From positions 15,440,701-15,504,700 of the forward strand of contig OZ038450.1 in assembly GCA_964036195.1 (NCBI GenBank): DNA of 64,000 nt, written 5' to 3'. Below are positions 43,801 to 52,700 of the stretch, piece after piece. Below the pieces are notes generated by a model that worked only from the letters and a program-made list of their open reading frames with translations, made no database searches and was not told where the DNA came from. This DNA is from Sphaerolaimus hirsutus (taxonomy: Eukaryota; Nematoda; Chromadorea; Monhysterida; Sphaerolaimidae). Each line of letters opens with the position of its first letter. Position 1 is the stretch's first letter. Position numbers and translations under genes: made by a program.

Positions 43801-45422
43801 ACTTTTAGAAGCACACCCTTCATATATTCTCGCCAGAGGGTTTTAAATGTGGAAAATGTAGACAAATGCATAAGCTTTTCAAAAAGTTTTGGGCAAGGCT
43901 TGTCACTTTAAAGTTGCTCGCTTGGACCAACTTTGAATTTTCAAAACCAATTTTGAAAAAACCCAAAATGATGGACTTAACGACATTCAGAACTAGATGC
44001 CTCAAGTATGGCACCCATTCTTGTGCACTGGGTGGGGGCTTGCACCTGCCCGGTGCACAAGTAAAAAGCCGCCCGGTGCCCAAGTAAATGCCGGGGCCGG
44101 TGCACAAGTACGGGCACTTTACTTGAGCACCGGGCTTACTTGGGCACCAGGTATTATAACTCGTGCACCGGCCCTACTTGGGCACCAGTTTTACTTGTGC
44201 ACCGGTCTGGCGCCGTTTCTATGTACTAGACTGCCATATCATTGTTCATTCTTATGTGTTGTGGTAGCATGCAGAAAAGGAAATGCACACAAATTAAATA
44301 AAACTGATGAAAAATAACCCCCAGTTTGATGCCAAAAGTATTTTTTAATCTTCCGTCCCCATATGGTAGTTGTATACCGTATTTCCTCGAAATTTCTCAG
44401 GGGCTTTATTTTTAAAGTGCAAATTTTGAGTGAGGTATTTCGAGGGGGTTATTTTTCCTTGGCTCTCTCAGACCTGGGGTTATTTCGAGGGGCATTCATG
44501 GTAGTATTTTGGTGTTTTCAAGGGGGTATTTTGTGGAAATGCGGTATTTATATTTATATTTAATGCCGATGTGTGTGACTCCCAGCAAACCGTTGATGCC
44601 GCGAACGGGGCAGATCCACCGGAAGAGCCCTTCAGTTGTCTCACTGCCGAGGACGTCTCCCTTGCAGCAAGAGGTGTAAAGCTGGTCTGTTTCTTAGGCT
44701 CGATGCTCCATTGTTTTTTAGCAGATCAAATAATTTGCAAAGCCGTCTCGTGTACACTTACCTAAACGATGGATTTTGCTGAGAACCTGTTGGCCGCCGT
44801 AATTTTTGAAAGACAAACTTGACCTCTTTCATTTTTTCTGACTTAACTGATTTTTTTGTGGTTTTCCTTTTCTGCAACAGGCTCAATTTCAGTGTACACA
44901 AACACAATTTTTCCTATTTCGGTTCAGAGCGATTAGCTTGTTTTGGAGATAGAGGGTAGGGCAGCACAAAAGTGTATGCTCTAACAGTGGCTGGGGTACA
45001 ACGTTTCTGGTTGTGTTAGGACTTACCTGATATTCAATTTTATTTTCCTGTATTGTTATCTCGATCGATATGCTATAACATGTGTAATTCGCATTGTGCG
45101 CGTTATTTTGCAGGTGCCGGTGCACGGGGGGCAGTACGTGTGCGACCGGTGCTGCTACTGGAGCGAGTCGTACTTCTGGCTGGAGCAGCACCGCATCGTG
45201 TACCACTGCGCCGCCGCCGACAAGCTGCACGGCATCGAGCTGCTGCACTGCGACCTGTGCGACTTCGGCACGCCCGTGTTCGTCCAGCTGCTCGAGCACA
45301 AGCTCGCCAGGCACAACGACGCCGTGCTGGCGCACTTGGCCGAGCCCGTCTTCAGATTGGGCACCAAACTGGTCGCCTGCGACGCCATCCTCGTCAGGCT
45401 AGAGCCCATAGAGACCTTCTGA
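34750..45422 (+). CDS. ZF-C: C2H2 zinc-finger gene, paralogue of ZF-B, damaged or re-wired
   Basis: Exons: 34750-34830, 35505-35567 (end uncertain), 36051-36256, 37268-37601, 39672-39782, 41991-42257, 44586-44684, 45114-45422; about 489 aa if spliced so. Order and phases follow ZF-B, but the linker exon 30425 of ZF-B has no visible counterpart. The finger corresponding to CPHCPRRANR in ZF-B is broken by about 490 bp between its second Cys (35595) and PRRTTKHSG (36093). The third finger of exon 41991 has one extra residue. The alpha and terminal exons are very well kept. It could be an active gene that lost one finger, or a gene in decay kept alike by conversion with ZF-B. Confidence 0.7.
35083..35448. 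repeat. TGTCATGTGTCA/ACCCTGTAAA inverted repeat element
   Basis: GGCACTCCCAGACCCTGTAA ... TTACAGGGTCTGGGAGTGGC: about 25-bp inverted ends, a repeated AAAGTGTCATGTGTA interior and a central palindrome (ATCCAAATCTTATGTTTT). Intron 1 of ZF-C. Confidence 0.65.
35505..35567 (+). CDS. ZF-C exon 2, second half-finger (3' end uncertain)
   Basis: Acceptor GCGCAG. TQSQSLPDFHTRKSH completes the finger begun in exon 1. The frame continues to YQCPQC and then stops (TAA at 35601). I end it at ATG|GTGGAT to keep phase, which loses the next finger's cysteines; other ends are possible. Confidence 0.5.
36051..36256 (+). CDS. ZF-C exon 3, one and a half fingers
   Basis: Acceptor TTTTTGTAGAG, then SALKVPYPNVSMLRCPRR.., HSGLLQH, VSWFQCDQCETRTSTKIG. 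The second finger matches ZF-B exon 2 closely. The first lacks one of its two cysteines. Donor GT|GTTAGT in phase 2, as needed by the alpha exon. Confidence 0.65.
36330..37149. mobile_element. hAT-like MITE, TAGGGTTCAAACG ends, TATCGA interior
   Basis: Perfect 8-bp duplication ATCTTGGC (36322-36329, 37150-37157). Same TATCGATATCGAATA arrays as 11658-12444, but the termini read TAGGGTTCAAACGATAT instead of TAGGGTTGGGACGATAT. Intron 3 of ZF-C. Confidence 0.88.
37268..37601 (+). CDS. ZF-C exon 4 (alpha exon, three fingers)
   Basis: Acceptor TTTTCAG, donor CAG|GTTGGT. CPECEYTIQSNVSMQQH, CNLCAHLFPDQTELEHH and CPKCNYLAKAAFLVTTH. The first two thirds are identical to ZF-B at nucleotide level. Confidence 0.87.
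37850..37935. repeat. Short palindrome, GTTGTCGGAGG
   Basis: TTGTCGGAGGGTTTGTTCT and AGAACAAATCCTCCGACAAC are inverted around GCTTCGCTAGCGATGC. Intron 4 of ZF-C. Confidence 0.5.
38459..39020. repeat. CTCCCAGTGCACGTTGA arrays in opposite orientation
   Basis: About nine copies of a 17-19-bp unit (CTCCCAGTGCACGTTGA / ..CATCGA) at 38465-38625 and about six reverse-complement copies at 38905-39018, with C-run and G-run segments between. Probably a foldback element whose ends expanded as a satellite. Intron 4 of ZF-C. Confidence 0.7.
39672..39782 (+). CDS. ZF-C exon 5 (beta exon)
   Basis: 37 codons, acceptor CACACAG, donor CAA|GTAAGT. CPSPGCSFSTAHAMSLIGH, then KRRFHPEM. Clear paralogue of 27578. 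Confidence 0.85.
39793..39960. mobile_element. Partial introner-family element
   Basis: GTGCCAGTTCCGCAAG followed by AAAGTAAAATAACAAATG, like the left end at 12782. No right terminus found, so it looks truncated. It lies 10 bp inside intron 5 of ZF-C, after a normal GTAAGT donor. Confidence 0.5.
40058..41911. repeat. Nested palindrome, 1.85 kb, GGACCAGTGCACAAG ends
   Basis: Outer arms of about 420 bp (40058-40480 and 41500-41911) pair in detail, including CATAATTGAGCAGTGGGTCT, GGGTTGGGTTACC and GATGGAATGGCGCCATTTGA. The middle holds another foldback element (40726-41436). Intron 5 of ZF-C. No gene inside. Confidence 0.75.
40726..41436. mobile_element. Foldback element, AACACCTTCCCGGTCATG ends
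   Basis: AACACCTTCCCGGTCATGTC ... GTGACCGGGAAGGTGTT with long internal pairing (GTGGGACACC, GAAATCAGC..GCTGATTTC). Same family as 9456-10612. Confidence 0.7.
41991..42257 (+). CDS. ZF-C exon 6 (gamma exon)
   Basis: 89 codons, acceptor CCTCAAG, donor AAG|GTTAGC. CDKCENVLPSEKQLSRH, CSKCNYRSKYKHNLERH..C and CDKCDYKTRNNDSLISKH, the last with 13 rather than 12 residues before His owing to an extra ATT, so it is probably a weakened finger. Confidence 0.85.
42655..44218. repeat. Foldback region, GGTGCCCAAGTA units and ACCGATCTACA array
   Basis: Blocks of GGTGCACAAGTA / GGTGCCCAAGTA at 42680-42830 and the reverse at 44040-44215 bracket a second inverted element (43140-43825), with TTCTAAAAGTACCGATCTAC at both ends and about eight degenerate AAAAGTACCGATCTACA copies within. 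Intron 6 of ZF-C. Confidence 0.65.
44377..44544. mobile_element. TA-flanked MITE, CCGTATTTC family, short
   Basis: CCGTATTTCCTCGAAATTTC ... GTGGAAATGCGG with TA at 44375-44376 and 44545-44546. Intron 6 of ZF-C, 40 bp before exon 7. Confidence 0.65.
44586..44684 (+). CDS. ZF-C exon 7, linker
   Basis: 33 codons, acceptor CTCCCAG, donor CTG|GTCTGT. ADPPEEPFSCLTAEDVSLAA aligns with ZF-B exon 7. Confidence 0.82.
45114..45422 (+). CDS. ZF-C exon 8, terminal module
   Basis: Acceptor TTTTGCAG, 102 codons plus TGA. Differs from ZF-B exon 8 in only a handful of bases; one amino-acid change (HRIVYH versus HRLVYH). Two fingers and the FRLGTKL/EPIETF tail. Confidence 0.9.
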   Translation: MPVHGGQYVCDRCCYWSESYFWLEQHRIVYHCAAADKLHGIELLHCDLCDFGTPVFVQLLEHKLARHNDAVLAHLAEPVFRLGTKLVACDAILVRLEPIETF

Positions 45423-46089
45423 GTTCAGCTCTGAATAATTTTTTTGGGAAGATGCCCTTGAGAAATACGTATGAATGAATTGAAGTATGAATTATAATTG
45501 TAAGCTTATAAATTATTTGCCTGATACAATTTGTTTCATCATGTATTTAATCTTCTCATTTTGTCCGTTGGGAGCCTTGTTTAGATCGCTTGTAAATACA
45601 ATCAGCGATGATAAACCGTGTTTACAACTGTCTTAATATAAATACAATTTGCCACTTGAAATATATCAACCATACTGAATCTCGATAATGAGGGTCTGTA
45701 TCGATATCGATATTGAATATTAAATTTCAGAAAAAGTTATCGATAAGTCATACCGTCCCAAACCTAGGTGTAGGGGGGGTGTTTCAAGCATGTCTATTTA
45801 CAACTGTTCAATATGCAATTTTTTGACATGGCGCAGACTGGAATCCTGTAGTCTGATTGGCAGACGTATTGAGAGATAGTACATTCTATTATGTAAAATA
45901 CTAAACTCTTTAAACTTTTTTTTTGTAAAATTTGAATGAATGGTCTCATTTTTGTATCACCAAACATTCAATGAAGTAGACGGAGCGAACAGAGAAGCTA
46001 CGCCTGGTCTGATTCGTGAATGCTAATGCAGTGCAACGTGTGCAACGATACAAAGTAATGTTTTACTCGCTGCGATGGGATAAAATGTG

Positions 46090-46695
46090 CCTGCTGTATT
46101 TCCTCGAAATACCCACTCGAATAAACCCCCTGGAAATACCCCCTTTGAAATTGTCTGGAGCATGTACATGATGGAGGAAACTGGATGTTTTGGAACCGTA
46201 TTTCCTCGAATTACCCCCCGGGGGGTTTATTTTTTCAGAGTGAACATTTTGAGAGAAAAACGTGAAAAATGCAACAATAACCACCATTTATAAGTTTTTA
46301 CAGCTTTATATAAGGATGTAGATGGTATAAACGATGTTCTAACGTAACACAGTAAGTGTTTTGAACGTCTGTTATGCATTTCCCGGACCACAAATTCATA
46401 GTGCCCATTTTGAGGGGAGTATATATACCTGAATACTTATTTATATAAATAAAAACTACATAGGTACATAAACAGACAGAGGGCCTATTTAAAAATGACT
46501 TTATTCGTGCAATGACTCCTAGTTTTACACTACGAATTTGTTGGAGTTTCGTTATATCTGAGTGTGCTTATAATTGGTTATGAATGATGGACATTCATGA
46601 ATTTTATGACAAAACAGTAACACCCCCTCGAATGAACCCCTTAAATTTTGCTGGCGAAGTTTTCTTCTCGGGGTATTTCGAGGAAATACAGTATA
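46090..46695. mobile_element. Broken CCGTATTTC-family copies
   Basis: GTATTTCCTCGAAATACCC at 46096, CCGTATTTCCTCGAATTACC at 46197 and GTATTTCGAGGAAATACAG at 46672 mark at least two interrupted copies. Confidence 0.5.
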
Positions 46696-47116
46696 TATCC
46701 ACTATTAAATATCTTAAATATATACAAAATACGTGCTCACTATCTAAATTCTAAACCGGTACTTTTGAATTTTTACAGTTTTTCACTTGACATGTATCCA
46801 CTACCTTAACTGGTTCTGAATTGTTTCCAAGTTTTCGTTATTGTACGGTTGATTTTTCGCTAACATTAAGTTTGTTACTTGAAAAAAGGAATTGTTGCTG
46901 CGATTTACTGAATAAATTAAACACCCATTCATAGAATAAATTGATCACACACGAATCTTCCGGAAAATCCTGATGAAAAATCCCCCGCTCTGAAAAATTC
47001 CCTCCCTTGCATAAAAAAGACAACCATCCCCCGCGTGAAATTTTGCGAGAATTGACGTAAACAAAAATATAAAAATCTTTGTACAGTGATCATTTTTCAT
47101 ACTTAAGATTAAAATA

Positions 47117-47545
47117 CCGTATATCCTCGAATAAGTCCCCCCTCAACTCCCCCTCTCGATTAAGTCCCCCCTCTTGTGAGTGTGAGGAAAGAACAACTCC
47201 CCCCCTCGAATAACTCCCCCCACTTTGATGGGTAGAAACATTTCATAACGTTTCACATTTACAAAAAACGTTTTATGTATTTTGTATGTAAATGTATGTA
47301 ATATCTTGCAGCTAGAGTTCACTAACATTGTTTTCACTGCTTGAATTGTGAATGCTGTATTCCTACGAATCATTTAAGTTAACAAATTTACCCCATTTGT
47401 GCAATAAATTTATCATACATTTACTGGAAATACTGACGAAAAAATAACTCCCCGCTCGAAAAACTCCCCCCTCTCGAATAACTCCCCCCTCAAAAACTTC
47501 TGACGAAAAAATAACTCCCCGGAGGACTTATTCGAGGATATCCGG
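47117..47545. mobile_element. TA-flanked MITE, CCGTATATCCTCGAATAAG ends
   Basis: CCGTATATCCTCGAATAAG ... TTATTCGAGGATATCCGG with TA at 47115-47116 and 47546-47547. Interior CTCCCCCCTCGAATAA repeats. The end sequence differs from the GTATTTC family in the same way as 63623-63868. Confidence 0.78.
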
Positions 47546-48184
47546 TACTTAAAATTTTACAATGACTGGCAAAATTGACATAAAATGAATGTAAATCAAT
47601 TGGAATAATGTTTTACTAAAATTCATTGTGCTAATAACGACCTGCTCATAAATGTCACTGAGCGGCTACCTGCTAAATAGGTAATAGGTAAGTACAAACA
47701 CCAAGTTGCTATCGAGCTAGATGACGACACGACACCCCTCTCAAAAAAATTTTTGTCAAATGGCTTTTTGGTTTCTGGTGCCATTTTTGGAACCTTTCCA
47801 TCACGCACCCGCCCGTTTGCTTTTTTCATCCCGTATTTATGCAAGCTACAAGTTCAACAAATAGGTAAACTGGACAGACAGATCGCCTTACAATGAATGA
47901 TACCGTATCCTGATGATTAAGGTCGCTGAAAATGTGATAAACATGATGAGAAATGTTTGTTCTTTAATTCAGGTAGAATATGGTAGATTTCATTTTAAAG
48001 TGTACGATCAGTAGACTTTATTTACATTCTTCGAACGTATACGTGGGTATCAACTATTAATACGATTAAGCCAAACATAAAAAAAACTAAAAAAATTGTG
48101 AATAAGAATCAACCTTAATGTATTTAAATATATATCCATCGTTTTTGGCGTTCCTACTTTGCCGCGCCGCACTAAAAAGGCATA

Positions 48185-48609
48185 CCGTATTACCTCGAAA
48201 TACCCCCAGGGGGTTTATTATTTCGCCAGCAAAATTTGAGGGGGGGATAATTCGAGGGGGGGGGGTTTATTCGAGGGGGGGGTCTATTATTTCGCCAGAA
48301 ATTTTCGGAAATTCCCCATACGCAGACGTAGAAAAATCGAACAATTACATAGATGTACATGTGTTTATAGGCATATATAACTGTATATACACAAAAACCC
48401 CTCCCTAACGTCACTTAATCATCAGTTTTAACGTGTGTTCTGCATTGTATAGATCACAAACTGGGGTATTTGTCATGTACGTTCACGTTTCACTCAATTT
48501 TAGGGGGGGTATTTCGAGGGGGGGGTTTATTATTTCCTCAGCCGAAATTTAGGGGGGGTATTTCGAGGGGGGGGTTAATTCAAGGGGGGGTTAATTCGAG
48601 GTAATACGG
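48185..48609. mobile_element. TA-flanked MITE, CCGTATTACCTCGAAATAC ends
   Basis: CCGTATTACCTCGAAATAC ... TTAATTCGAGGTAATACGG with TA at 48183-48184 and 48610-48611. Shares CCAGCAAAATTTGAGGGGG with 61918 and 21423. Confidence 0.78.
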
Positions 48610-48639
48610 TATTTAAAATGCACATTTATGTAATGCGGG

Positions 48640-48970
48640 TATTTATGTACACTTTTCGTACAGTGTACACGCAGCGACGGCGGCGGTCGCTTGTGCGTGT
48701 ATGTGCGTGCACGCGGCAGTTACATGTGCGTGCACGCCGCGTGTGCGTGGGCGTCCGCGCCGCTGCGTGCGCTCTCGCCGCAGTTCAGTTCCACTCGCGT
48801 GCCTGCCTCCTGCCTGGGTGCAGCTCCATTTTGGTTACATTGCTTTTCGTCCATTCACGTTTCGTCCTTCATCTATTTGTTTGGTTGACTGGGGCAGGCC
48901 TCATACGCACATATGCCCGGCCCGCACATAATGAAACCCGGCCCGCACAAAACCCGGTCCGCACATAACT
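48640..48970. promoter_or_regulatory. GTGCGTG/CpG-rich stretch, candidate ZF-D promoter
   Basis: Alternating purine-pyrimidine GTGCGTGTATGTGCGTGC and CpG-rich DNA in an otherwise AT-rich region, about 0.9 kb upstream of the first ZF-D exon seen. A second such stretch is at 49195-49345. Could equally be an expanded microsatellite. Confidence 0.3.
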
Positions 48971-49583
48971 GGTGCCCCATGTGTGTGCCGATCGTATGTG
49001 CGCGCCAGGCATATGTGCGCGGCGGGCCGGTGAGGGGGGAGGTCTGTCATAAGGAGGCCGGTGAGGGGGGAGGTCTGTCATAAGGAGGCCGCTGAGGGGG
49101 GAGGAATAATTTTCAGTGACCTACAGTTGATAAACGATAAAATAATGGCAAAACCAAAGCGGCCGAATTGCCCTTTGTCGAATCGGGACTGCTTACCGTG
49201 CTGGTAGTGTGTGCGTGTGTGCATATTGGACCGCGTGCGCGTGTCTGCGTGTGCGTTTGCGTGCGGGTGCGCGCGCTCGTGTGCGTGTCTAGTCTGCTGC
49301 CAACCCTAGTGTGTGCTGTGCTCGCTCAGACATTGCGTGCAGCTGTGTGTGACCATTTTCTTACAAAATACCTTTCTTATTCCACTGGTCCATCGTGAAG
49401 AGTTAGGCGCTTATCAATATCTCAAACTTTAGTCTCTTCACTTTCAGGATTTACATTGTGTATCTAAAACTTAAATAAAACCCCCAAATAGGTAGATCGC
49501 CTGTTTAGCAACAATCTAACAATTAAAAAACCCTCCTAATTAAATACCTCATAAACTTCACCCACGCCAGTCGCAGGCGCGCC

Positions 49584-49747
49584 ATGAGCACTGCCGCAAT
49601 GATCGTCCACCGGCACCGGTGCGACCAGTGCAGCTACTCGGCGCGGCAGCGGAGCACCCTGCAGCGGCACGTGCGCTGCATGCACACGCCCGCCGAGCAG
49701 ATCGACTGGCTGCACTGCGACCACTGCGATTACAGGACCAAACTCAG
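49584..49747 (+). CDS. ZF-D exon 1 (possible start), fingers 1-2a
   Basis: ATG in GCGCCATGA context. CDQCSYSARQRSTLQRH, then CDHCDYRTKLR. The reading frame is also open 13 bp upstream to an acceptor-like CCAG, so this may be an internal exon. Finger spacing demands the exon end at CTCAG|GCTGGT, a GC rather than GT donor; the nearby GT (49752) puts exon 2 out of frame. Confidence 0.65.
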
Positions 49748-52700
49748 GCTGGTGAATGAGTGTGGTTGTGCTCACGTGCCGCTTCCGCGAATTGAGAAGT
49801 GAGAAGTAAAATGGCAAATGCGAAGTGAAGTGAGATGTGAATTGGCAAAGGCGAAGTGAAATGGCAAGTAAATTGGCAAAGGCGAAGTGAAATGGCAAGT
49901 AAATTGGCAAAGGCGAAGTGAAATGGCAAGTAAATTGGCAAAGGCGAAGTACAAAAACTTAAAATAAAGGTAATTTCCCTTTTTCGCTTTTGCCAATTTC
50001 CTTCTCAATTCACTTCTCATTTCACTTCGCATTTGCCATTTTACTTCTCAATTTGCGGAACTGGCCCCTGGTCGCTGGTTGTTGACCGCTGAGCCAATGT
50101 GACTTTTAAAGCGCTTATGGTTCAGTGGGCAGTTTGGTAAAATTCGGTGTTCTAGGTCCGGTGTTTATCGCCGCACCCTGTATATGTCAAGCAACTATTT
50201 TTGCGTTTTTGCACGTTAAATGACAAGACCATTCATAAGTGCGGGACTGGCACTTGGAAACTGCAAGTTCGTGTCAAGTCGCAAGTAAAAGTGCTGGTCA
50301 AATTACTGTAAACTACTAGTGTTGGGAATTTCAAATATTTTGCGTTTAGGTTTCGGGTACAAAAAGTGCTCGGGTCGGTTCGGGTCCAAACCTATCTACC
50401 TATCAGTTGAACATCACTAAAGACACTTTTTTATTCACTTACTTTTCATTTGACAAGTTAATGAATTCCCCTCAGGTCGCATCTTTCGAAGCATGTGCAG
50501 CGGCGGCACGGCGGCGATACTCAGTCAACTGCAGCCGCTGGCACTCAACTGGCCAGTATGGTTTGCGTGCCAGATGTCTTCCAGCAGGTGGTCCCATTGG
50601 AGAAGGACACTGTCTCAACTGTTGTTGGCACCGAGCCAACTGTGAATAAGGTATTCTGATTTCCCATATTGTGACTTCAAATCTAGTTGACATCCCTAGG
50701 ATATTTGAACTCGCGTGAAATTTTTGATAGGTTCAATTTCTTCAATCAGTTACTTTTTTGTGAATAATTTTTGGAAATTATTTTTGCATTTTCAATTTAA
50801 ATTTATCCCCAGCAAGTGCATTTCCCGCGGAAGACCGCTAGTTATGCATAACGATGGCTAAAAGTGTTTAAAAAAATTTAAGTGTTTTTTTCTATTAAAC
50901 ATGACAGTTTCAATTTTCTTTGCAGGACTTGCACGCGTGCGATCGGTGCGAATACGTGACGCACTACGAGTCGCGGCTGCGGCAGCACAAGACCGTGCGG
51001 CACGCGTTGCCTGTTGAGGAAAGTCGCTTCAGGGGCATCGTCTCGATGCGCGGCAACAACAGGCGACGGGCGCAGACAAACAATACGGCTGGCAGTGCAC
51101 TGCCCGTCGTGAAACGAGCAACTTCTATGGTTTGTATTTATGGGCGGAATTCAATGGCGGCCTGCACACGATTTAGTTGACACATGTGTGTCAAATAGTC
51201 TGTCAAATCAGATTTCGCCATCACATGTCGCAGAGAGTTCTCCAAATGCACGCAAATGTGGAGAAAAAAAATATTACAGCAGATGCATTGGAAGATCGCT
51301 CTACGATGCGCATCCGAGTTGACACATGTGTCAACTAGCGTGTGGGCAAATCGTAGCCTTTACTTTGCACATTTCCATTATCCATCTAGCGACGGCACGT
51401 GTGCACGCTGTGCGGCTACAACACGCCCCACCTGTACCGGCTGCGCGCGCACATCACCTACAAGCACACGCCCTTGGAGCAAATCACCTGGTACACGTGC
51501 AACCTGTGCGCTTACAAAGCCAAGGTGCCCCGGGATCTGCGCAATCATTGTAAACGAATGCATCGCACTGAGGGAAATTTGGATGAACTGATCATGCGCG
51601 ATAATGTGCGTTGACTTGTTTTTTCAGATCGTGAAAACTTTTATTTATTTCAAACTCACTGAAAATATACTTTTTTGAAGATTTTTTCTTCACATCAACT
51701 TAATTGTAGCTAGGGTTCAAACGGGATCCCCATTCCGAATCCCGATAATTTCCGGGATGGACGGTCCCGATTCCGTGATCTCAATCCCGATCCCTATCCC
51801 GAATATTCCAAAAACCAATCCCGATCGCGAAAAGTGAATCCCGTTTGAACCCTAATTGTAACGTTATAACGCCGTATTTCACCCCCTCTGTCAGGCGACC
51901 ACGTCGCAACAGCAGCAGCACGCAGCTGTAGCACTGAACGCTGACCATAGTGGCACAGAAATCTACACCACATCCTGCGATGCCGCCAGCGGTGCTATTC
52001 AGGTACCGGCGCGACAAAAATTCTCTTTAAAAAAACCTTTTCCCTAATTTTCCGCATTCGCTCATATTTTTAACACCTCGCAAAGGTATGCTACTCGTGC
52101 AGCCAGTGCAATTTCACGTGCAGTGACGGTGCCACGCTGCAGTCTCACTGTCACTTTGCGCACGCCGCTGCCGTGGTGCGCAGTGATGCCGCGCAGCAGC
52201 AACGATCTACTCAGGTAGGCTAGGATACTTTTTATGTTAGAAATTAGTCATACAGGGGCCAGTTCCGCAAGTGGAAAAGTTAAGAGTTAAAATTTAAGAG
52301 TTGTGTAAAATGACAAATGACAAGTTATGAGTAAAGTTAAGAGTTGAGAAAAAAGACAAATGATTTTACTCAACTCTTAACTTTTAACTTTACTCTTAAC
52401 TTATCATTTATCATTTTACTCAACTCTTAAGTTTTAACTCTTAACTTTTCCACTTGCGGAACCGGCACCAAATGTAGGTAAACTCGGCAGACATGAAAGG
52501 AATCAGTGATTCGGCCCTTACGTACCAATTTTAAATTTCGTTAAAATTGTTAAGTTAATTTTGAATTTGAATGAATGCCTTCCAATCGATTCATGGTAAA
52601 TCTTATTCAATCCGACGTTTTATGCGAGAACAGGATACACTGGACACGCATATTGTCATATGAAAGCAGATAACAGGGTATTTTATTGTAACAGCCCGGA

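Larger units (their letters stand above)
45423..49570. other. Intergenic DNA between ZF-C and ZF-D
   Basis: No exon with finger spacing seen. Contains a TATCGA-type hAT remnant ending CCGTCCCAAACCTAG near 45770, CCGTATTTC-family pieces (46090-46695), two intact TA-flanked MITEs (47117-47545, 48185-48609) and two GTGCGTG-rich stretches (48640-48970, 49195-49345). Confidence 0.55.

Noticed and set aside
49744..50032. HFAFANLL-type repeated peptide frames, minus strand
   Set aside because: They come from the AAATTGGCAAAGGCGAAGTG units of an introner-family MITE.
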